NCBI GenBank assembly: GCA_002492335.1
Contig: DKYD01000089.1
Span: 1,452-10,340 of the forward strand
Length of the DNA: 8,889 nt
DNA from: Lachnospiraceae bacterium UBA7109
Lineage (GTDB): Bacteria; Bacillota; Clostridia; Lachnospirales; Lachnospiraceae
Direction of reading: 5' to 3'
A program made the translations under genes and the position numbers. The notes under the pieces are model-generated. The model saw only the letters and a list, made by a program, of their open reading frames with translations, was not told the origin of the DNA and ran no database searches. Positions 1 through 5,046 of the stretch are shown here, piece by piece (the stretch's first letter is position 1; each line of letters begins with the position of its first letter).

Positions 1-556
1 GCGTATACAAATTGTCTTCGTTTAATTCATTATACAATTTTTTGAATCCTTGTTTTTCATAAAATTTCTCATACATATGCTCCCTGCACTCCAGTATAAG
101 AAGATTCCCTCCAACAATTCTTGCAGCCAGACTAATAGCATGATAACATTCATTTAACAGCCTTTGTCCGCTAATATCTTCAGACGAATAATCGTCACAT
201 CTGCCTAGCTGACCAATAAGAAAAGCCGGTATTGATTTTAATTTATCTCTGCCGGGATAACTTCCGAGAAGTTTCCTTCTTTTTTTATTTGACAATTCCG
301 TTAAATCAACTGCTCTTTGTGCTATTGCGAAATATGCCAATACTACGAATTCCCCCTGATTAAGCTTTTCTTTATCTACGCAGAAAAAGGTTTTTCCCAC
401 ACCGGACTTTTCATACGCTTCTGCCTTATCAATTAAAAAGTTCTCTAAATCAATCTCACGCTGACAAGAGAACTTTTTAAATGCACTTTTAATTTTTTTC
501 TCATCGTACCCCTTATCAATAATTTCTCCCAATGGTACAACAATATATTCTATCAC
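1..556 (-). CDS. GNAT-family N-acetyltransferase, 3' end outside window
   Basis: Partial gene; 185 codons are visible and the C-terminus lies beyond base 1. The translation begins VIEYIVVPLGEIIDKGYDEK. The GNAT fold is suggested by a strand with FLIGQLGRCDDYSSED followed by GQRLLNECYHAISLAAR, which fits motif A (the acetyl-CoA pyrophosphate loop and following helix, here with a degenerate Q/RxxGxG/A), and by LLILECREHMYEKFYEKQGF, which fits motif B and its typical FYEKxGF end. I chose the GTG at 556 because it follows the TAA of the preceding small gene directly, an AAAGGG stretch lies about 10 nt upstream, and no other in-frame start is near. The tight coupling to a 55-residue gene resembles GNAT toxin-antitoxin pairs (TacT/AtaT class), but those toxins are usually about 160-175 residues and this one is already longer. 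It could equally be a metabolic or detoxifying acetyltransferase. Family assignment is good; the role is open. Confidence 0.75.
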   Translation of the reverse strand, partial: MIEYIVVPLGEIIDKGYDEKKIKSAFKKFSCQREIDLENFLIDKAEAYEKSGVGKTFFCVDKEKLNQGEFVVLAYFAIAQRAVDLTELSNKKRRKLLGSYPGRDKLKSIPAFLIGQLGRCDDYSSEDISGQRLLNECYHAISLAARIVGGNLLILECREHMYEKFYEKQGFKKLYNELNEDNLYT

Positions 557-724
557 TTATTTAAGCGCCCTTTGAAGGCTTTCCTTCAAATCTTTTTCGT
601 GTGCAAAATTGGATTTGAAATCACTCTTTAGTGTGGGAGTCACTTCCTTAGTCATTTCTTTTACAAAATCATAAGCCTTTTCCGATTTTACCGAAAACTG
701 CTTACCAAATGTTGATGTTGCCAT
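557..724 (-). CDS. small 55-residue protein, possible antitoxin of the GNAT pair
   Basis: Complete small gene: ATG at 724 and TAA at 557-559, with GTG of the acetyltransferase gene starting on the next base. It has a near-perfect ribosome binding site (AAAGGAGGT, about 7 nt before the ATG). The protein starts MATSTFGKQFSVKSEKAYDF and ends ESLQRALK. It is charged and probably mostly helical, with no signal peptide or membrane segment, and it has no obvious zinc or catalytic motif. I do not recognise it as a classical RHH or DUF1778 antitoxin. Size, order (small gene first) and stop-start adjacency are what one expects of an antitoxin preceding its toxin, so that role is an inference from architecture only. 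Confidence 0.7.
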   Translation of the reverse strand: MATSTFGKQFSVKSEKAYDFVKEMTKEVTPTLKSDFKSNFAHEKDLKESLQRALK

Positions 725-900
725 TTTCTCTACCTCCTTTACATCTTTGGGAGTATACCTCTAAACAGGTAAAGCAAACCGCCATTACTGCTTTTTGTTA
801 CAGTAATTCCACTTTTGTTTACCTTTATTATATCCATTTTCTCTTTAAAATCAACAAAATCACTAATATTTAATAAAGTTTGTGCAACATTTATAATAAA
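725..900. other. leader and promoter region between transposase remnant and small gene
   Basis: An open frame continues from the transposase remnant through this stretch on the minus strand, but after the last recognisable transposase residues (CDNPC, ending near 901) the translation no longer resembles a transposase. The region holds the promoter at 827-854, the 7 bp inverted repeat at 784-807 and the ribosome binding site at about 731-738. I see no gene here. Confidence 0.45.
827..854 (-). promoter_or_regulatory. sigma-A type promoter of the small-protein/GNAT operon
   Basis: On the minus strand, TTGATT (849-854) and a perfect TATAAT (827-832) are separated by 16 bp. Transcription would start near 820 and give a leader of about 95 nt before the ATG at 724. 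That leader contains an inverted repeat ATTACTG / CAGTAAT (784-790 and 801-807) with a 10 nt loop, which could be an operator or a leader hairpin. A second possible -10 (TATACT, 752-757) lies closer to the gene but has only a weak -35. Confidence 0.5.
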
Positions 901-1475
901 ACAGGGATTATCGCAGATACAATGTCTGTGATATTTATCGGTTGACGTATCCTTAACATACTTTATTTTGGGACAGATAAACTTATATCTTTTCAAACCA
1001 TTTTTTCTTGTAGATGTGCCTTCATACTGATTAATAAGCGGATGCCTGGCAAAGAAATCTTTTAGTATAGGAATAAGTAATTTAGCATCATGAACACACT
1101 TATCTTCATCAGGAGAATTAGATTTTTTTCTACAACGATTTCAGGATGAGAGGTCATAAAGTCTTTGTTGTAAAAAGATGTATGTCGGATGATGCCAAGA
1201 CCATTAGTAACAATACCAAACTTGTAGACATAGCAAAGACCATTAATATATAACTGTTTAATTTCAGGATTTGCGGATGCGTGTATTGGCATAGAACCAT
1301 AAGCCGCCTTGTAAGGATCATAATTCTTATCAAAGTTATTAGCTTTGGCATAAGCTTTAAGCTGCCTGATAATGCGGTTTGCGTATTTCGGATTATTTTC
1401 AGTAACGAAAGCCTCAATACCGGAAGAATCAAAGATAGTCATATCTGCTTTGGCAGGATCGATAGACTGTAAACG
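901..1475 (-). pseudogene. degraded DDE transposase remnant
   Basis: Two minus-strand frames carry pieces of one transposase. The first piece (about 1475 to 1139) reads YRLQSIDPAKADMTIFDSSG, then VTENNPKYANRIIRQLKAY, YGSMPIHASANPEIKQLYI and FGIVTNGLGIIRHTSFY. The second (about 1139 to 901) reads SPDEDKCVHDAKLLIPILKD, then LKRYKFICPKIKYV and HRHCICDNPC. The order matches, from memory, a Clostridia transposase group with GSMPxxxSxNPxIKQLYING, GIVTNGLGIxRH and a cysteine cluster ending CxCxNPC. One base is missing in an A7 run (1130-1136), shifting the frame. Relative to that group, the segment with GDAAFDS, which carries a catalytic Asp, appears deleted between HPLIN and YEGTS. The N-terminus is missing at about 1475 and the C-terminal catalytic part after 901. 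It cannot be active. I did not find terminal inverted repeats, and I cannot name the IS family with confidence. Confidence 0.7.
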
Positions 1476-1817
1476 GTAAAGACAAAGACCGGAACGAACA
1501 GGATTGTTCCTATCCATTCCGGTATCTATTCCCTTGTTGAACAGAGGATGTGTCGTGACGGTAAAATGCTTCATATGCCGGTTGATACTTTTCGTCAAAA
1601 AATGTACAGCGCACTGGAAAGCCTCGGCATTGATAAGCATACGCCCCATGACTGCCGCCACACCTTTTCATTCCTGTGCGAAAAGTACGAAGTGAACGAA
1701 AACGACCGTAAAAGAATGCTTGGTCATGCCTTTTCGGATATCACTAACCGGGTATATGGGCGCCGGGAGATTGAAGACCTCCGGAAGGAACTTGAGAAGA
1801 TTAAAATTTGTCGCTAA
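1473..1817 (+). pseudogene. 3' third of a tyrosine recombinase (integrase) gene
   Basis: Open plus-strand frame of 114 codons with no proper start. It reads TVKTKTGTNRIVPIHSGIYS, which matches the KTKxGxxRxVPI strand of phage and ICE integrases. It then carries HTPHDCRHTF (the HxxR box, 1647-1658), RMLGH (second His, codon at 1725-1727) and RVYGRR with the likely nucleophilic Tyr at 1755-1757. The charged end EDLRKELEKIK is usual for the group. The N-terminal arm and core-binding domains and the first catalytic Arg are missing. The frame stops at TAA 1470-1472, exactly where the opposite-strand transposase remnant begins. An ATG at 1548 exists but is internal to the fold. The fragment points toward the broken toxin gene at 1945, as expected for an integrase next to its attachment site. 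Confidence 0.85.
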
Positions 1818-1872
1818 CGGTATGATTTTATTTCATTTTTTATAGTTTTTCCGAGTTTCTTTCAAAACGCTC

Positions 1873-1916
1873 AAACCGCCCTGTTTTCAAGGGTTTCAAG
1901 GTGTTTTCAGCGGTTT
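1873..1916. repeat. imperfect tandem 10-mers inside an inverted repeat
   Basis: Three adjacent imperfect copies are present: GTTTTCAAGG (1883-1892), GTTTCAAGGT (1893-1902) and GTTTTCAGCGG (1903-1913). They lie between arms AAACCGC (1873-1879) and GCGGTTT (1910-1916). Repeats of this kind next to an integrase 3' end can be recombinase arm or core sites, so an attachment-site region is a reasonable inference. No second attachment site is in the window to prove it. Confidence 0.4.
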
Positions 1917-1990
1917 TTCGGGGCTTTTAAAATACCGCTTATAGTTAAATCTTTCTTAAATTGATTAGAAGGGACAATTTCATACTTCAC
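1907..1990 (-). pseudogene. truncated YafQ/RelE-type toxin, first 15 codons only
   Basis: A GTG at 1990-1988, inside the end of the antitoxin gene and overlapping it by 11 nt, opens the frame MKYEIVPSNQFKKDL. This is the characteristic start of YafQ/RelE-superfamily mRNA endonucleases that pair with DinJ/RelB antitoxins. A GGAGG (2000-2004) sits 9 nt before the GTG. After codon 15 (base 1946) the translation changes to TISGILKAPKNR and stops at 1907-1909, so the rest of the domain, about 75 residues including all catalytic residues, is gone. The break coincides with the start of the repeat and integrase region, which suggests a mobile element inserted here. The product cannot be a working toxin. 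Confidence 0.7.
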
Positions 1991-2261
1991 CTAAAATGTC
2001 CTCCATCATACTGTCTACATTATTATACCTTTTATATTTGTTGGGAGAGATAGACATCTCATGTGCCTCTTTCATAGCATCCAGGGTTACCTTATTGGGT
2101 ACTTCACGAAAAATTGAGAATGGGATTGCACCCTCATAAATCATCTGCTTTAAGAAAATATTAACTGCAGTAGATAAATCCATACCAAAATCTGCAAGCA
2201 TAGCCTGTGCCTTTAATTTAGTTTCAGCATCGATGCTGATATTTGTAGATACTTTAGCCAT
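1980..2261 (-). CDS. RelB/DinJ-family antitoxin, orphaned
   Basis: 93 residues. The N-terminal half (MAKVSTNISIDAETKLKAQA, then ADFGMDLSTAVNIFLKQMI and EGAIPF) is the ribbon-helix-helix DNA-binding domain of the RelB/DinJ family, which binds the operon's own promoter. The C-terminal half (MKEAHE to MEDILGEV) would be the tail that wraps and neutralises the toxin. I chose the ATG at 2261 because it has a good ribosome binding site (AAGGGAG, about 8 nt before) and matches the family start; upstream in-frame starts would add 39 non-conserved residues that overlap the promoter. The gene is intact, but its partner survives only as 15 codons, so it is an antitoxin without a local toxin. It may still autorepress or neutralise a toxin encoded elsewhere. 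Confidence 0.88.
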   Translation of the reverse strand: MAKVSTNISIDAETKLKAQAMLADFGMDLSTAVNIFLKQMIYEGAIPFSIFREVPNKVTLDAMKEAHEMSISPNKYKRYNNVDSMMEDILGEV

Positions 2262-2283
2262 AACATCATCTCCCTTCAAAGCT

Positions 2284-2312
2284 AATATATCATAACTTTG
2301 TTTATTTATCAA
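2284..2312 (-). promoter_or_regulatory. promoter of the relB/dinJ-like antitoxin gene
   Basis: On the minus strand, TTGATA (2307-2312), a 17 bp spacer and TATATT (2284-2289) make a near-consensus sigma-A promoter. The start point would be near 2277, leaving a leader of only about 16 nt that already contains the ribosome binding site. The surrounding AT-rich sequence would suit autorepression by the RHH antitoxin, but no clear operator is proven. Confidence 0.6.
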
Positions 2313-2341
2313 AATATTATGTGTATTTTTTAATAAATTCA

Positions 2342-2365
2342 AATATAATATGCGTACATTATATT
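2342..2365. repeat. AT-rich interrupted palindrome between queA and the antitoxin gene
   Basis: Arms AATATAAT (2342-2349) and ATTATATT (2358-2365) are perfectly inverted, and the 8 nt centre is also mostly symmetric. It begins 7 nt after the queA stop. There is no GC-rich stem or U-tract, so it is a poor intrinsic terminator. It could be an operator for the downstream antitoxin. Confidence 0.4.
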
Positions 2366-2371
2366 GATTTT

Positions 2372-3397
2372 TCAACAAACGAGCATTGCATCTCCAAAGG
2401 AGAAAAATCTGTATCGCTCTTTTACTGCCTCCTCATATGCCGCCAGCACATGTTCTCTTCCGGCAAGAGCTGAAACCAGCATGATCAATGTAGATTCCGG
2501 CAAATGAAAATTCGTAATCAGGCAGTCCAGCACCTTGAACTGGTATCCCGGATAGATAAAAATATCTGTCCAACCGCTTGATTCCTTCAAATATCCATTC
2601 TCATCAGCCGCCGATTCCACCGTCCGGCAGCTCGTTGTTCCCACACAGATGACTCTTCCTCCATTTTCCTTTGTGCGGTTTATCTTTTCCGCTGCTTCCT
2701 TTGTAATCTGATAAAATTCCGAATGCATATGATGATCTGTGATTTCATCTACCTTTACCGGACGGAACGTACCCAGACCCACATGTAATGTGACTCTTGC
2801 GATCTCCACCCCTTTCGCTTCTATTTCCTCCAGAAGCTCCGGTGTAAAATGCAGCCCTGCCGTCGGCGCCGCCGCAGATCCCGTATGTCTGGCATATACA
2901 GTCTGATAACGGTTCTTATCTTCCAGCTGATGAGTAATATACGGCGGCAGAGGCATCTGTCCAAGCTCGTCTAAGACTTCTTCAAAGATTCCATCATAAT
3001 GAAACTGTATCAACCGGTTTCCCTCTTCAACAACGTCTATAACCTCACCTGTAAGAATTCCGTCTCCAAAGGATATCCTGGTTCCGGGTCTTGCCTTTCT
3101 TCCCGGTTTTACCAGAGTTTCCCATACATTATTCTCTTTTCGCTTCAGAAGAAGAACTTCAATCTTTGCACCTGTTTCCTCTTTTGCCCCAATTAATCTT
3201 GACGGCAGTACCTTTGTATCATTGATTACAAGGCAGTCTCCTTCTTTCAGATACTCCGTAATCTCACGAAACACATGGTGAGAAACAGCCCCGGACTCCT
3301 TGTCTAACACAAGAAGCCGGGAGCTGGAACGATCCTTTAAAGGATCCTGAGCAATTAACTCTTCCGGCAATTCATAATAAAAATCCTGACGTTTCAC
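2372..3397 (-). CDS. queA: S-adenosylmethionine:tRNA ribosyltransferase-isomerase QueA
   Basis: 341 residues, the usual length for QueA. The enzyme transfers and isomerises the ribose of SAM onto 7-aminomethyl-7-deazaguanine in the wobble position of tRNAs for Asp, Asn, His and Tyr, giving epoxyqueuosine, the penultimate step of queuosine synthesis in the cytoplasm. Family hallmarks are visible: CLVINDTKVLPSRL (residues 55-68), RHTGSAAAPTAGLHFT (170-185), LHVGLGTFRPV (204-214), VGTTSCRTVES (252-262), DCLITNFHLPESTL (291-304) and YRFFSFGDAMLV (329-340). The start is GTG at 3397, 2 nt after the stop of the RDD gene, with AAAGGGG about 10 nt before it, so translation is probably coupled. It is the last gene of the minus-strand operon. 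No strong terminator follows. Confidence 0.97.
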   Translation of the reverse strand: MKRQDFYYELPEELIAQDPLKDRSSSRLLVLDKESGAVSHHVFREITEYLKEGDCLVINDTKVLPSRLIGAKEETGAKIEVLLLKRKENNVWETLVKPGRKARPGTRISFGDGILTGEVIDVVEEGNRLIQFHYDGIFEEVLDELGQMPLPPYITHQLEDKNRYQTVYARHTGSAAAPTAGLHFTPELLEEIEAKGVEIARVTLHVGLGTFRPVKVDEITDHHMHSEFYQITKEAAEKINRTKENGGRVICVGTTSCRTVESAADENGYLKESSGWTDIFIYPGYQFKVLDCLITNFHLPESTLIMLVSALAGREHVLAAYEEAVKERYRFFSFGDAMLVC

Positions 3398-3399
3398 GC

Positions 3400-4074
3400 T
3401 TATGAATCCCCTTTCTCATTTCTTTTTTGTGGATCTGCCATATGGTATGATCCCGTATAATTCTGCGGCGGTATTGCCTGTGGCGGCACATCCGGCATCG
3501 GCGGCGTCATTCTCTCCGGTTCACCCGGCATCGGCGGCGTCACCTGACGCGGCACATTCGGTACATTTGGTACATTTGGCATCTGCTGTGCATATGCCGG
3601 AATGACGGTTATTTTCCTGGCATAGATAACCCTCGTGTCACTGAGCATATCGTGCAATCCCTGCTTTTCTTTATCAATACCGACCATAATGTATCCAATG
3701 CCTATTGTAATATTACATAAAAATCTTCCGATTGTCTCCCGGTACAGAACATCTGTCAGGGTAAGCTTTGCATCATCTGCACTTATCACTCGCAGATTCA
3801 AAAGCTTTTTCCCCGGAGTCGTCCCTGAGTAATACGTAAACAAGATAAAATACAGCACATGGAACACATACAGTATCATATCCTTTAATGTATACTGGAA
3901 CAAAACATTTCCTCCCAGGGCCGTTCCCTCCAGAAGCTCCATGATTCCTGCTAAAAATAATCTTACCAGAAGCAGCAGCAGGGCGACAATCAAGCTGTCT
4001 GTCAAGTATGCCGACAAACGAACCCAGAATCCTGCATATGTTACATCCTCTGTTTTACTGCAGTGGTTTTGCAT
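3400..4074 (-). CDS. RDD-family membrane protein with proline-rich tail
   Basis: 224 residues. The RDD domain spans about 13-152, with the diagnostic Arg19 and Asp26 (FWVRLSAYLTDS) and the later TTPGKKLLNLRV and KQGLHDMLSDTRV signatures. Likely membrane helices are at about 28-47, 64-82 and 117-133. Residues 165-204 form a proline- and methionine-rich cytoplasmic or surface tail with NVP repeated three times and the 11-residue near repeat MTPPMPGEPER / MTPPMPDVPPQ. The function of RDD proteins is poorly defined; some are linked to transport or ion balance. The ATG at 4074 overlaps the sppA 3' end by 20 nt, with a GGGG-type site about 11 nt upstream. Position between sppA and queA suggests only co-expression. 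Confidence 0.88.
   Translation of the reverse strand: MQNHCSKTEDVTYAGFWVRLSAYLTDSLIVALLLLLVRLFLAGIMELLEGTALGGNVLFQYTLKDMILYVFHVLYFILFTYYSGTTPGKKLLNLRVISADDAKLTLTDVLYRETIGRFLCNITIGIGYIMVGIDKEKQGLHDMLSDTRVIYARKITVIPAYAQQMPNVPNVPNVPRQVTPPMPGEPERMTPPMPDVPPQAIPPQNYTGSYHMADPQKRNEKGDS
3492..3580. repeat. short coding repeats in the RDD protein tail
   Basis: Two identical 18 nt blocks (3492-3509 and 3525-3542) are spaced 33 nt apart, encoding the 11-residue repeat. Three 9 nt units follow at 3554-3562, 3563-3571 and 3572-3580, encoding NVP. Near-identity at DNA level suggests recent duplication and a tail that varies in length between strains. Confidence 0.7.
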
Positions 4075-5032
4075 AATACATCGGCACCCCGCTTTCCATT
4101 TCTGCTGCGGTCTCCTTAAGAATCTGTGCCTCTGACTTCGGCACCAGCTTCTTCACCTGTCCGAATATCTGACTCAGCATATCAGACGGAGACTGCAATT
4201 CATAGAAGACATCTGTTCCCATTTCATCACACATATCAGACGCCATATCCTCATACAATGCGATTTCATCAATCAATCCTTTATCCAGAGCCTGCTGCGC
4301 GGTATAAGTACGTCCGTCTGCCAGAGCTTTCACCTGATTCTCCGACATATTTCTTCCTTCAGACACAATTTTTACAAACTTGTTATAAAATTCATCCACC
4401 TGCGACTGGTAAATTGCAATCTGATCTTCTGTTAGCTTCGTACTGTCCTTATTTTCACCACTTGTAATACTTACATAACGGATTCCCAGTTTTTCATACA
4501 ACCCGGTCATATCATAGCCTGACATAATCACACCAATCGAACCCGTTGTTGTATTTGTGTTTGCATAGATTTTATCGCATGCCATGGAAACCAGATATCC
4601 GCCGGAAGCGGCATAATGTGCCATATATCCCCATATCGGTCTTCCTGTCTCTTCTTTGTATTCCAGAAGCTTCAGATACAATTCTTCAGACTCGTAAACA
4701 GTTCCTCCCGGAGAGTCCACATACAGAAGAATTGCCTGGTTAGCCGGATCGTCCATCAGACTGTCAATATAATCCAGCGTTGTTACATGCTGATACCCTT
4801 CCGGTTCCTCGAACCAGGACGTCTCTGTCTGCTCCTGTATCGTTCCCATAACATCTACAACTGCGATATAAGCATCATACGGAGGATCAAACGTAAAGTC
4901 ACCTGTCAACATTGTCTCAACGTCTTTTGTTAATATTTTCTCGGACAACACATTTGTCAGGACGCCTGCCACTCCTGTTATGATAAACAGTACTACTGCG
5001 ATTACAAGCCCAATCATTTGTTTTTTCTTCAT
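4055..5032 (-). CDS. sppA: signal peptide peptidase SppA
   Basis: 325 residues; a short, single-domain Gram-positive SppA of the S49 family. It has an N-terminal membrane anchor (about residues 7-27) and an external protease domain. SppA removes residual signal peptides and other small peptides at the membrane. The catalytic Ser143 lies in HYAASGGYLVS and the general base Lys195 in TSGENKDS. Their spacing of 52 residues matches the Bacillus subtilis enzyme. VDSPGGTVYESEELY (105-119) and TTTGSIGVIMSG (161-172) form the oxyanion and substrate region. The ATG at 5032 has a GAGAGG site about 9 nt upstream. pheT ends 14 nt before, and the next gene begins inside its 3' end. Confidence 0.95.
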   Translation of the reverse strand: MKKKQMIGLVIAVVLFIITGVAGVLTNVLSEKILTKDVETMLTGDFTFDPPYDAYIAVVDVMGTIQEQTETSWFEEPEGYQHVTTLDYIDSLMDDPANQAILLYVDSPGGTVYESEELYLKLLEYKEETGRPIWGYMAHYAASGGYLVSMACDKIYANTNTTTGSIGVIMSGYDMTGLYEKLGIRYVSITSGENKDSTKLTEDQIAIYQSQVDEFYNKFVKIVSEGRNMSENQVKALADGRTYTAQQALDKGLIDEIALYEDMASDMCDEMGTDVFYELQSPSDMLSQIFGQVKKLVPKSEAQILKETAAEMESGVPMYYAKPLQ

Positions 5033-5046
5033 CTTTTACGCCTCTC

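Noticed and set aside
784..807. Inverted repeat ATTACTG/CAGTAAT as a terminator
   Set aside because: The stem is AT-rich, the loop is long, and no U-tract follows on either strand in the right place.
1130..1136. The A7 run in the transposase as a programmed frameshift site
   Set aside because: The gene is also truncated at both ends and internally deleted, so a decay mutation is the simpler reading.
1476..1661. Upstream part of the minus-strand frame 1062-1661 as protein
   Set aside because: It is antisense to the recognisable integrase fragment and has no transposase features.
2366..2372. An intrinsic terminator directly after queA
   Set aside because: No GC-rich stem with a U-tract is present; only the AT-rich palindrome follows.
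2262..2378. A longer antitoxin start giving 132 residues
   Set aside because: It would overlap the queA stop and the near-consensus promoter; the ATG at 2261 has the ribosome binding site and the family start.
4126..4467. Plus-strand open frames over sppA and pheT (for example 4126-4467, 6149-6595, 6562-7059)
   Set aside because: They lie antisense to clear housekeeping genes, lack good ribosome binding sites, and their translations show no domain.
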